Origin: CALRWV02 sp943371965
GTDB lineage: Bacteria > Bacteroidota > JABWAT01
Assembly (NCBI GenBank): GCA_943371965.1
Contig: CALRWV020000001.1
Location: 372,001 to 436,000 of the forward strand
Length of the DNA: 64,000 bases
Direction of reading: 5' to 3'
A program made the translations under genes and the position numbers. Under the pieces are notes generated by a model. The model saw nothing but the letters and a program-made list of their open reading frames with translations, was not told the origin of the DNA and did not search any database. Below, piece by piece: positions 1 to 7,503 of the stretch (position 1 is the first letter of the stretch; each line of letters begins with the position of its first letter).

Positions 1-1
1 A

Positions 2-718
2 GAATTCAAAGATGTTTTCGGAACACTTTATTCTGCAAATTTGACTCCGGCAGGAATCGGTGAGTTTTCAGATGGAGAGTTATTCAGAACAATAACAGAA
101 GGTGTCAGACATGACGGTTCTCCAATGTTTCCTGTAATGCCGTATCCGTTATTTTCGACTTTTTCGGAAGAAGATATTTACTCGGTTATTGCTTATTTGA
201 GAACATTGGCACCTATTGAAAATTCAGTTCCAAAAACAGAATTGAAATTTCCATTCAATCTGATTGTCAGAACAATTCCCAAACCTTATGTTTCACAACC
301 GGAAGCTGATACAAGCACACCTGAAAAACGCGGTAAATTTGTCTCTCAGGCTTGTGTTTACTGCCATACACCGGTTGATGATAAAGGACAGCAATTAGCA
401 GGAATGGTTGCTGCCGGTGGATTGAAATTCTGGATGCCAAACGGAAAAGTTCTGAAATCAGTTAACATTACTCCAGATGACGAAACAGGTTTGGGAAAAT
501 GGACTCAGGAACAATTCATTGAGCGTTTCAAGTCATTTGATAAACCGGAAATCAGTAAAATTTACATGGAAAATAACACAACCAATACAGTGATGCCTTG
601 GCATGAATTATCCAAATTGGATTCAACTGATTTGGCATCAATTTACAGTTTTCTTAGAACACTTCCAGCTGTAAGCAATAAAGTTGAAAGATTCACAGAA
701 GAAACCTGGGCTGAATAA
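2..718 (+). CDS. Diheme-type cytochrome c, 3' part (5' end outside window)
   Basis: The reading frame is open from the left edge, so the gene is truncated at its start. Two cytochrome c modules are visible. Only the C-terminal half of the first remains, with a Met-rich PMFPVMPY segment that could supply the axial ligand and a closing helix ending VIAYLRTL. The second is complete, with heme motif CVYCH, axial-Met candidate MPWHEL and closing helix YSFLRTL. This arrangement matches diheme cytochromes that accept electrons in the periplasm from dehydrogenases or a bc complex. The substrate partner is unknown. A hairpin lies directly downstream, suggesting the transcript ends here. The family call is good; the specific role cannot be told. 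Confidence 0.85.
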   Translation, partial: EFKDVFGTLYSANLTPAGIGEFSDGELFRTITEGVRHDGSPMFPVMPYPLFSTFSEEDIYSVIAYLRTLAPIENSVPKTELKFPFNLIVRTIPKPYVSQPEADTSTPEKRGKFVSQACVYCHTPVDDKGQQLAGMVAAGGLKFWMPNGKVLKSVNITPDDETGLGKWTQEQFIERFKSFDKPEISKIYMENNTTNTVMPWHELSKLDSTDLASIYSFLRTLPAVSNKVERFTEETWAE

Positions 719-722
719 ACAA

Positions 723-745
723 GAGGGAAAAATCATTTTTCCCTC
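723..745 (+). terminator. Perfect hairpin after the cytochrome c gene
   Basis: A 10-bp perfect inverted repeat (GAGGGAAAAA / TTTTTCCCTC) with a 3-nt TCA loop starts 4 bases after the stop codon. The T-run lies inside the stem rather than after it, so it could act in either direction. A second, 8-bp hairpin (GCGGAAAG / CTTTCCGC) follows at 775-797. Confidence 0.6.
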
Positions 746-837
746 AACTCCATAATTCCTGAAATTCCAAATTGGCGGAAAGAGATTAACTTTCCGCTAA
801 TTTCACTTCTGATTTTTCAAATCATCCAATTTTAAAG

Positions 838-845
838 TAAATTCG
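838..845 (+). promoter_or_regulatory. Possible -7 box (TAAATTCG) for the cNMP-PFK gene
   Basis: This fits TAnnTTYG, the form of the Bacteroidetes-type -7 element seen repeatedly in this window, and lies 26 nt before the start codon. No clear upstream TTG box is seen, so support is weak. Confidence 0.3.
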
Positions 846-871
846 CATGTTAAATGTGAAAGGATGATATT

Positions 872-2368
872 ATGCCAGTTTTAATGAGTTTCGATCCGAC
901 AGATTCCGACCTTCTCAATTTTCTACATTCCTTTCCTCCATTCAAGAAATTACCCGAAAATGATGTCAAATCTTTGGCTTTGACTTTCAAAAAATATAAA
1001 TACAACGCCGGTGAATTGATTTTCAACCAGAATGATACCGGAGATGACGCTTATTTTATTGAATCAGGCAAATTATCTTTTGAAATATTGGGACGTTCAG
1101 TCAAATATTACCAGCGCGGTGATATGTTTGGCGAACTTGCGCTTTTGGATACCAGAGTCAGACAATGTACCATGCGGGTTATGGAAGATACGGTTGTTTA
1201 TTTGATCAACAGAACTGATCTGAAAAACGAGACACTTGTCAATCCGAAAACGTACGGAAATTTTTATCTGCAGCTTGCAAAACTGATAACTTCCGTTCAG
1301 CGCGAAGAAGAAACCATTTACCGCGAAATGGATGTTTTACTGATTCAGGATGGCGGTTGTGCTCCCGGTTATAATTCCGTTACCGCATTTATCAACCAAT
1401 ATCTGGAACAGGCCGGATACCGGATTTTCATTGCTGCGGAAGGATTCAAATCACTTGTCAGCGGGACGACAGACGATTTCAGACATTTGATTTACAACCG
1501 GAATTTATACCGTGAATTTGATAAAGTCAGAAATGTTATGTTTTCTCCACCGCTCCGTGAAGCACGTGGAGCTGACTTCAGAACAGAACGTTACAAAGAA
1601 TTCAAGGAACTTGAAAATCAGAAAAAAGCTGCAAAAACCATTATCGACAGGAAAGTAAAAATTCTGATCGGAATCGGTGGAAATGGAACGTTGGCTGGAA
1701 TGAAATCTCTGGCAAAACTGCTTCCTTCCCACATTCAGATATTCTTTATTCCCGTTACCATTGACTCTGATGTAAAAGGAACGGAATGTATCGGAGAACA
1801 TACCGGTGTAGATATGGGTTCGGAAAAAATTCAGTGTTACATGGCTGATGCAAGAACCCATCACCGCTGTTATATTATTGAAATGATGGGCGCAGAAGGT
1901 GGATATCACGCACTTCATTCCTGTCTTGGCGCGGGTGCTCATTTGGCAGTTCTTCCTTCATCCGATTATGACCCTAAAGCTGTTGCAGAAGCCTTGAAAT
2001 ACCGCGAAAACACGGTTATTGTAGTTGCAGAGGGTTACAAAGCTGCGGAACGGAAACTAAAAGGTTCAAAAGTGAATGCCGCTGAATATTTTTATCAGGA
2101 ATTGGTTGCAGCCGGACTTGAAACCAATCAAAAAGTTGTTTGTGAAGGATTTTCACGGGATATACGGGGCGCTTCTCCAAATTATCTTGATATTATGCTG
2201 TCGCAAAGAATGGCAAGGCAATTGTCGGGTTTGGTGGCCGAAGGAAAGTCTCACATGATGCCGGCTGTTCAGGGTGGAAAAGAATACGAAATTCATTTTG
2301 ATGATATTCAAACCAACAACTCGGTCGAATCTGGACTTGCATTTTTGGCAAACAAACTGGGAGTGTAA
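872..2368 (+). CDS. Cyclic nucleotide-binding domain fused to a 6-phosphofructokinase-like domain
   Basis: Residues about 16-135 form a CRP-type cNMP-binding domain, with the cassette FGELALL at 86-92 and a phosphate-contacting Arg candidate at R97. Residues about 153-498 are a phosphofructokinase fold: GGCAPG (161-166), GGNGT (269-273), TIDSD (296-300), a retained E387, and R240, R332 and R432 in the places of E. coli R72, R162 and R252. The base equivalent to D127 is present (D298). The Mg-site Asp of GGDGS is Asn (N271), and the H249 position appears to be Arg. Gly is kept after N271, as in ATP-dependent rather than PPi-dependent enzymes. The obvious reading is a glycolytic kinase gated by cAMP or cGMP. 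A catalytically altered sensor is the alternative. SD AGGATG lies before the ATG. Confidence 0.88.
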   Translation: MPVLMSFDPTDSDLLNFLHSFPPFKKLPENDVKSLALTFKKYKYNAGELIFNQNDTGDDAYFIESGKLSFEILGRSVKYYQRGDMFGELALLDTRVRQCTMRVMEDTVVYLINRTDLKNETLVNPKTYGNFYLQLAKLITSVQREEETIYREMDVLLIQDGGCAPGYNSVTAFINQYLEQAGYRIFIAAEGFKSLVSGTTDDFRHLIYNRNLYREFDKVRNVMFSPPLREARGADFRTERYKEFKELENQKKAAKTIIDRKVKILIGIGGNGTLAGMKSLAKLLPSHIQIFFIPVTIDSDVKGTECIGEHTGVDMGSEKIQCYMADARTHHRCYIIEMMGAEGGYHALHSCLGAGAHLAVLPSSDYDPKAVAEALKYRENTVIVVAEGYKAAERKLKGSKVNAAEYFYQELVAAGLETNQKVVCEGFSRDIRGASPNYLDIMLSQRMARQLSGLVAEGKSHMMPAVQGGKEYEIHFDDIQTNNSVESGLAFLANKLGV

Positions 2369-2370
2369 AC

Positions 2371-2543
2371 TTAATTTAGAATTAAGAATTACGAATTAAG
2401 AATTAAGAATGATATAATTTATGATTATGATTTTTATCATTATGTAATTCCTGAATATGCAATTTTAAAAATTACAGTTCGTTTTTTGTTTTGTATCGCT
2501 TGAATTTCCCCATTCGTAATTCTTAATTCTCAATTATTAATTA
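2371..2543. repeat. Fold-back intergenic array of AATTAAG/AATTACG words
   Basis: The gap between the PFK fusion and the RodZ-like gene begins with tandem AATTAAG/AATTACG heptamers and ends with their reverse complement. A 19-bp perfect inverted repeat pairs 2378-2396 with 2512-2530. The AT-rich middle contains a smaller ATGATTATGA/TCATTAT foldback. No gene is present. Confidence 0.8.
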
Positions 2544-2551
2544 TAAAATCC

Positions 2552-2559
2552 TATCTTTG
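2552..2559 (+). promoter_or_regulatory. TATCTTTG -7-like box before the RodZ-like gene
   Basis: It is an exact match to TAnnTTTG of Bacteroidetes-type promoters, 31 nt before the start codon. No convincing -33 TTG is seen because the preceding DNA is the inverted AATT repeat arm. Confidence 0.45.
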
Positions 2560-2590
2560 TAGCATCACCAACAGTCAGAATGCCTAAACT

Positions 2591-3448
2591 ATGTCAATTC
2601 TCGGAACTAAATTAAAAGAAATCAGAGAAAAAAAGGGAATTCCCCTTGAAGTTATTTATCACCGTTCAAAAATTGCGGTTGATAATTTAAAGCTGATCGA
2701 AACCAATCAGTTTGATAAAATGCCAGATGCCTACCTGATGGCTTTTCTGAAATCGTATGCAAAGGAAATTGGTTTATCGGAAGCATTTATCCGTGAAGGA
2801 TTTAAAGTAAAAGATAACGATGAACTGATTGAACTTTTATTCAGCGGTGATGAAGAACAGTACCGTGAAAAATCAAAAACTGAAAAAACAAATTCCTCAT
2901 CATTCACTGAAGCGAAATCAGAAAACAAACAAACTGAAAAGAAAAACTTCATTTCTGAAACAGCAGAATCAATTTTTCACCGATATAAATTTCATGTTTT
3001 GAGCGGAATTATTTTCATTCTTTTGGTTTACATTGTTGTGCTTCTTTCTTCAAAGGAAGACGATGGCAGCAGCAGTGTAAAAGCAATGAGTTTTGATCAG
3101 GTAGTAGATTCGGTAATGAATACCAACCAGATTTCAAAACCGGCAACTTCTGAAAACACTAAACCCGAAAATGCCAAACCAAAAGTCATCAACACCATTC
3201 TTGTAAAAGCACCTGTTGAATCCTGTTATGTCCAACTGACTTTTCCCGATTCGTTAGGCAAATCATCAATTGTTGATTTTATAATTCCACCAACACGTGC
3301 AATTTCCAGAAAAGCGGAATCATTTGAAGTAACAATCGGAAGAGCCCAATCTTCTGAAGTTTACCTGAACGGTCAGAAACTGACCTTACCCAAAACCACT
3401 GGTGTTATTTCAAAATGGAAAGTTGATGAAAGTCTTCTTAAAAAATAA
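2591..3448 (+). CDS. RodZ-like helix-turn-helix membrane protein
   Basis: An N-terminal Cro/CI-type HTH (residues about 5-75, starting LGTKLKEIREKKGI) is followed by a polar linker, one transmembrane helix (about 136-154, LSGIIFILLVYIVVLLSS) and a C-terminal extracytoplasmic beta domain with the DUF4115 pattern (ending GVISKWKVDE). This order is that of RodZ, which links the MreB cytoskeleton to cell-wall synthesis in rod-shaped cells. The HTH in this family usually binds MreB rather than DNA. No mreB lies nearby, so the role is inferred from architecture alone. Confidence 0.75.
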   Translation: MSILGTKLKEIREKKGIPLEVIYHRSKIAVDNLKLIETNQFDKMPDAYLMAFLKSYAKEIGLSEAFIREGFKVKDNDELIELLFSGDEEQYREKSKTEKTNSSSFTEAKSENKQTEKKNFISETAESIFHRYKFHVLSGIIFILLVYIVVLLSSKEDDGSSSVKAMSFDQVVDSVMNTNQISKPATSENTKPENAKPKVINTILVKAPVESCYVQLTFPDSLGKSSIVDFIIPPTRAISRKAESFEVTIGRAQSSEVYLNGQKLTLPKTTGVISKWKVDESLLKK

Positions 3449-3503
3449 AATTGAATTTCTTTATTATGTCTTTTATTTATATTGATATGTTTGAGGTGTT
3501 GAT

Positions 3504-3740
3504 ATGGATTCACAAAAAATAACAGTTGAATTGGATGGTGAAGACGCTGAATTTTTAAAGAAATTCGCAAAAGAGAATTCTGTGTCTGCTTCAGTTCTGT
3601 TTGTAAATTATCTCCATCAATTAAAGAAATTGAGTGAATATCAGGTCCATCCATCATTAAAGAAATTAATTGGTATCGTTCCGGATCATGTTGATGTAAA
3701 ATCAGAGTATAACAAACATCTGGAAACCAAACATCTATGA
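3504..3740 (+). CDS. Antitoxin-like small protein of a PIN toxin pair
   Basis: This 78-residue protein has an N-terminal strand (KITVELDG) followed by helices, compatible with a ribbon-helix-helix or DUF6364-like antitoxin. SD GAGGTG lies 5 nt before the ATG. Its stop overlaps the start of the PIN gene by 4 bp (ATGA), the usual antitoxin-first coupling. It would bind and neutralise the toxin and repress the operon. Identification rests mainly on size, position and coupling. Confidence 0.65.
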   Translation: MDSQKITVELDGEDAEFLKKFAKENSVSASVLFVNYLHQLKKLSEYQVHPSLKKLIGIVPDHVDVKSEYNKHLETKHL

Positions 3741-4150
3741 AGGTAATGGTTGATACAAATATACTTCTTGATTTTATTCAGAAAAGACAACCTTTCTTTA
3801 ATTCAGCTTCAATGATCTTTGCCTTGATTTCAGAAAAGAAAATAGTAGAATTTTTACCTGTTCATTCAATTACAACACTCGATTATCTTATCAGAAAATA
3901 TTCAAAGGAACTGAATTCTGCTGAAATTATTTCCGACTTGCTTAACATTTTTGAAGTTGAATCCCTTGATAAATCTAAAATACAGTCTGCAGTAAAATTA
4001 AACTTCAACGATTTTGAAGATGCTGTTGTTTCCATTTTGGCTGAAACATCAAATTCTGATTTTATTGTGACAAGAAATTTATTGGATTTTCAAAATTCGA
4101 AAGTCCCTGCAATAACTCCAGATTTATTTCTTACAACATTTAACAATTAA
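3737..4150 (+). CDS. PIN-domain ribonuclease toxin (VapC-like)
   Basis: The 137-residue single PIN domain has the metal-binding acidic residues in place: D6 (VDTNILLD), E94/D95 (NDFEDAVV) and D108 (SDFIVTRN). PIN toxins cleave specific RNAs, commonly tRNA or rRNA, when the antitoxin is degraded. It is translationally coupled to the upstream antitoxin and ends 12 nt before ligA, with no mobile element beside it. Confidence 0.85.
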   Translation: MKVMVDTNILLDFIQKRQPFFNSASMIFALISEKKIVEFLPVHSITTLDYLIRKYSKELNSAEIISDLLNIFEVESLDKSKIQSAVKLNFNDFEDAVVSILAETSNSDFIVTRNLLDFQNSKVPAITPDLFLTTFNN

Positions 4151-4162
4151 TCATTTCCCTTC

Positions 4163-6169
4163 ATGAGCCAACACGATTTTGCCAGGATTCAGGAATTAAG
4201 GAAAGAGCTGAATCGCCACAATTTCCTTTATTACATCGAAGCAAATCCGGTAATTACCGACGAACAGTTTGATTTTCTGATGAAAGAACTTGAAACTCTT
4301 GAAGCAAAATATCCTGAATATGATGATCCGTTAAGTCCATCGAAAAGAGTTGGCGGTGAGCCGGTAAAAGATTTCAAAAATGTGATCCACCCTATTCCAA
4401 TGCTGTCACTTTCCAATACCTATAATTTTGAAGAACTGCAGGATTTTGACCGCCGCGTCCGTGAAGGACTTTCAAAAGAAAAAATTGACTATCACTGTGA
4501 ACTTAAATTTGATGGAATAGCAATCCGCCTTCAATATGACAATGCCAGATTGACTTTGGGTGCAACCCGAGGTGATGGTACATCCGGTGATGATATTACT
4601 TCCAATCTGAAAACAATCCGAAGCATTCCTCTAACAATTTCATCGGATAAAAAAATACCTGAACACTTTGAAGTCCGCGGTGAAGTGCTGATGTTCCGTG
4701 ATGATTTTGACAAACTCAATTCGTTACTTGCCGAAAGGGGCGAAAAAACTTTGGCAAATCCGAGAAATACAACAGCGGGAACTCTCAAACTTCAGGATTC
4801 GAAAATTGTTGCAAAACGGAAACTCAATTTTTTTGCTTACTATTACTCATCGACTGAAACTTCTTTTCAAACTCATTCAGAAAGTATGGAATTTCTGAAA
4901 CAGTTGGGTTTTCCGGTTTATGAAGCAAGAAAAGTTTGCCGGAATATTGAAGAGGTTCATGAATTTGTTTCGGGATGGGAATCAAAAAGGGAATCACTTC
5001 CTTTTGATATCGACGGCGTTGTTGTAAAAGTAAATTCAATTGACGATCAGGAACAATTGGGTTTTACAGCCAAAGTTCCAAGATGGGCAATTGCCCAGAA
5101 ATTTGCAGCAAAACAGGTTTCAACTTTATTGAAAGACATAACACTTCAGGTTGGCAGAACCGGTGCAATTACACCAGTTGCAGAATTGGAACCGGTGTTT
5201 TTGGCTGGATCAACCATAAGCCGGGCAACACTTCACAATGAAGAAGAAATACAAAAGAAAAAACTGCTGCCGGGACTGTTTGTTGTCATAGAAAAAGGTG
5301 GCGATGTTATTCCAAAAGTCGTCTCGGTTGATGAAACCAAATCAAAACCTTCAGACCAGTTTTGGAAAATGCCTGAAAATTGTCCAGTATGTAATTCTGT
5401 TCTCGTTAAAGATGAAGACGAAGCAAATTACCGCTGTATGAATTATGAATGTCCACCGCAAATCCGTGGAAGAATTGAACATTTTGCTTCAAGAAATATT
5501 ATGGATATTGAAGGATTGGGAGAAGCCAGTGTTGATCAATTGGTGACTTCGGGTTTCATTTCTGACATTCAGGATATTTATTCACTTGAAAAAGAAAAAT
5601 TGGTTTCTTTGGATAGAATGGGCGAGAAAAGTGCGCAGAACTTGTTGGATGGAATTGAGAAGTCAAAGGAAAAACCATTTTCAAAAGTTTTATTTGGTCT
5701 CGGTATCCGCCATGTTGGAGCAACTGTTGCAAAAGTTTTGGTTCGTCATTTCAAAAACAGTGATGCCATCATTTCTGCAACTGAAGAAGAACTGACAAAC
5801 GTCAATGAAATTGGCGGAACCATTGCAAAAAGCATCAAAACTTACTTTTCAGTTCAAAAAAATATTGACAGAATTGAATTCCTGAAATCAAAGGGATTGA
5901 AATTTTCTGATGAATCTGCTTCGGAATCAATTCAAACAGTTTTCAGCGGAAAATCATTTGTGTTTACCGGAACATTGAATTCCTTTTCTCGTGAAGAAGC
6001 CGGATTGATGGTTGAAAAGTTGGGTGCCAAGTCAAGTTCTTCTGTTTCAAAAAAGACAGATTATGTGGTTGTTGGAGCAGATGCAGGAAGTAAAGCAGAA
6101 AAAGCCAAAGAATTGGGTGTTAAAATTCTGACTGAAGAGGAATTTAAAGAATTGATTCGTGATATTTGA
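4163..6169 (+). CDS. ligA: NAD-dependent DNA ligase
   Basis: Full-length LigA (668 aa) that seals nicks in replication and repair using NAD+. It shows the N-terminal Ia domain, the adenylation motif with nucleophile K115 (KFDG), RGDGTSGDDIT, the OB fold, a four-Cys zinc finger (CPVC...CMNYEC, around residue 410), helix-hairpin-helix repeats and a C-terminal BRCT domain (about 590-668). It starts just after the PIN toxin gene, so this essential gene may share a transcript with the toxin-antitoxin pair. Confidence 0.97.
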   Translation: MSQHDFARIQELRKELNRHNFLYYIEANPVITDEQFDFLMKELETLEAKYPEYDDPLSPSKRVGGEPVKDFKNVIHPIPMLSLSNTYNFEELQDFDRRVREGLSKEKIDYHCELKFDGIAIRLQYDNARLTLGATRGDGTSGDDITSNLKTIRSIPLTISSDKKIPEHFEVRGEVLMFRDDFDKLNSLLAERGEKTLANPRNTTAGTLKLQDSKIVAKRKLNFFAYYYSSTETSFQTHSESMEFLKQLGFPVYEARKVCRNIEEVHEFVSGWESKRESLPFDIDGVVVKVNSIDDQEQLGFTAKVPRWAIAQKFAAKQVSTLLKDITLQVGRTGAITPVAELEPVFLAGSTISRATLHNEEEIQKKKLLPGLFVVIEKGGDVIPKVVSVDETKSKPSDQFWKMPENCPVCNSVLVKDEDEANYRCMNYECPPQIRGRIEHFASRNIMDIEGLGEASVDQLVTSGFISDIQDIYSLEKEKLVSLDRMGEKSAQNLLDGIEKSKEKPFSKVLFGLGIRHVGATVAKVLVRHFKNSDAIISATEEELTNVNEIGGTIAKSIKTYFSVQKNIDRIEFLKSKGLKFSDESASESIQTVFSGKSFVFTGTLNSFSREEAGLMVEKLGAKSSSSVSKKTDYVVVGADAGSKAEKAKELGVKILTEEEFKELIRDI

Positions 6170-6173
6170 AAGT

Positions 6174-6300
6174 TGACAAGTGGCTAGTAGCGAGTGGCAA
6201 GTAGTAAGTAGTAAATGGACAATGGATAGTTGACAATTGACAAAGGTGAATAGTGAATTTGAAATCCATTGTTATTTCGGAATTCAAAACCTGTAATCTG
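6174..6300. repeat. Heptad-period intergenic word array
   Basis: After ligA the sequence reads as degenerate 7-mers (AGTTGAC, AAGTGGC, TAGTAGC, GAGTGGC, AAGTAGT twice, AAATGGA, CAATGGA, TAGTTGA, CAATTGA). It then passes into unrelated AT-rich sequence with a short inverted match (ACAATGGA / TCCATTGT). No coding potential is evident. Confidence 0.65.
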
Positions 6301-6317
6301 AAACCTAATACCTGAAA

Positions 6318-6860
6318 ATGTTCGAAAAAACCAAATATAAAATCGGTGTCTGGAAAGCCAGACGGAACGAGAAGAAAAACAAACATCAGTTTATTGATTC
6401 AGTAAATTTCTGGAAGGGAATTCATACTGTTTTAATCAGTATTCCAAAATCAAGTGAATTGCTCACCGAAGCTTTTTCATTTGCTGACCGTTTGCAGAAA
6501 GAACATAAATTTCAGTATGAAGTTTGGTACACCGGTGATCAGGTTCATCACGTTCAGGATCATTTTTCCAAAAGCAATGTAATTACTCCAGATCAACTGC
6601 AATATCAGCGTTGGCAAATTCCGGAAAAAAAATCTGTTCAGAATAAATTCAACCCGAAGATTGATTTGATTATCGATTTGAATATGGATTTTCAATTGGA
6701 TGGCGTCTATATTTGGACATGTTTTCCAACTGCCTATCGTGTTGGAATGTTCAGTTTTGAAGAAGATCAGTTCTTCGATCTGGTTATGAAATTCAATGAA
6801 AGCACTTCATATCCGGAACGGCTATCAAAACTTGGAGAAATTTTAAAACAATTGAATTGA
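6318..6860 (+). CDS. Hypothetical protein, resembling DUF6913
   Basis: This is a 180-residue soluble protein with no signal peptide. It has a basic N-terminus (about 1-25), a central alpha/beta region, and a C-terminal segment IDLIIDLNMDFQ...AYRVGMF...FFDLVMKF. That order loosely recalls the Bacteroidetes DUF6913 family and the second half of family 9 glycosyltransferases. It is too short to be a complete glycosyltransferase. It lies 10 nt before the STAS gene and is probably co-transcribed with it. Function unknown. Confidence 0.6.
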   Translation: MFEKTKYKIGVWKARRNEKKNKHQFIDSVNFWKGIHTVLISIPKSSELLTEAFSFADRLQKEHKFQYEVWYTGDQVHHVQDHFSKSNVITPDQLQYQRWQIPEKKSVQNKFNPKIDLIIDLNMDFQLDGVYIWTCFPTAYRVGMFSFEEDQFFDLVMKFNESTSYPERLSKLGEILKQLN

Positions 6861-6870
6861 CAGGAATTTT

Positions 6871-7425
6871 ATGAAATATCAATTAGACAAACGCGAAAAT
6901 CTTTCCATTTTCAAACTGGAAGAAAGACGGCTTGATTCAAACAATGCCGCCAAACTGAAAAGTGAATTTATTGTTCTTACTCAGGCTGATGGAATTGAAA
7001 ACCTTCTTGTTGATATGTCTCAGGTTGAATTCTCAGATTCTACCGGGCTTTCAGCTCTTTTGATTGCCCACCGTGCTATTTCAGCAAAAGACGGATTGTT
7101 TGGACTTGTTGGCGCTCAACCTGCAGTCGAAAAACTGATTGGAATCAGTCATCTGGACCGTGTGATTTTGATGTACGATAATCTTGAAGATGCGATTGTT
7201 GATTTTGAAATTATGCTTGAAGACAAAGAGGCAGCTGAAGAAGATCCTTTCTTTGATGAAGATCTAGAAAATTACCAGGATGAAAATTCAGGAGTAAAGA
7301 GTAAAAAGAAAAAAGCTGCTGATGACGATGATGATTTTGGAGATTTGGGAGAAGAAATAGATGATGAATTCACTGATGAATTCGGTGATGATCTGGATGA
7401 CGATCTTCCAAAGAAAAAAAGATAA
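6871..7425 (+). CDS. STAS-domain protein (anti-sigma factor antagonist-like) with acidic tail
   Basis: Residues 1-110 form a STAS domain with the signature FSDSTGL (55-60), where S57 is in the position phosphorylated in SpoIIAA. Such proteins control partner-switch cascades by binding a kinase or anti-sigma factor. Residues about 115-184 are a low-complexity tail very rich in Asp and Glu with short Lys clusters, which is not part of the standard family. No anti-sigma kinase or phosphatase gene is adjacent. A terminator follows. Confidence 0.85.
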   Translation: MKYQLDKRENLSIFKLEERRLDSNNAAKLKSEFIVLTQADGIENLLVDMSQVEFSDSTGLSALLIAHRAISAKDGLFGLVGAQPAVEKLIGISHLDRVILMYDNLEDAIVDFEIMLEDKEAAEEDPFFDEDLENYQDENSGVKSKKKKAADDDDDFGDLGEEIDDEFTDEFGDDLDDDLPKKKR

Positions 7426-7462
7426 TTCCGGTTGGTAATTTAAAATCTTAAAACAGTCAATT

Positions 7463-7491
7463 TTCCCCCGTTATTGGGGGAATTTTGTTTT
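7463..7491 (+). terminator. Rho-independent terminator after the STAS gene
   Basis: The stem TTCCCCC/GGGGGAA (7463-7469 / 7476-7482) has a 6-nt loop and is followed by TTTTGTTTT. It rules out an in-frame TTG at 7474 as the start of the next gene. Confidence 0.85.
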
Positions 7492-7503
7492 AAAGGCAAT
7501 CAT

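Noticed and set aside
1505..1942. 145-codon reverse-strand frame inside the cNMP-PFK gene
   Set aside because: It is antisense to a gene with clear domains, Cys/Phe/Ser-rich, with no recognisable motif.
3504..4150. Toxin-antitoxin pair as part of a defence island
   Set aside because: The surrounding genes are housekeeping; no restriction, Abi or CBASS-like genes are present.
7474..7503. Earlier TTG start for the first symporter
   Set aside because: It lies inside the STAS terminator hairpin; ATG 7504 has its own ribosome site and the family N-terminus.
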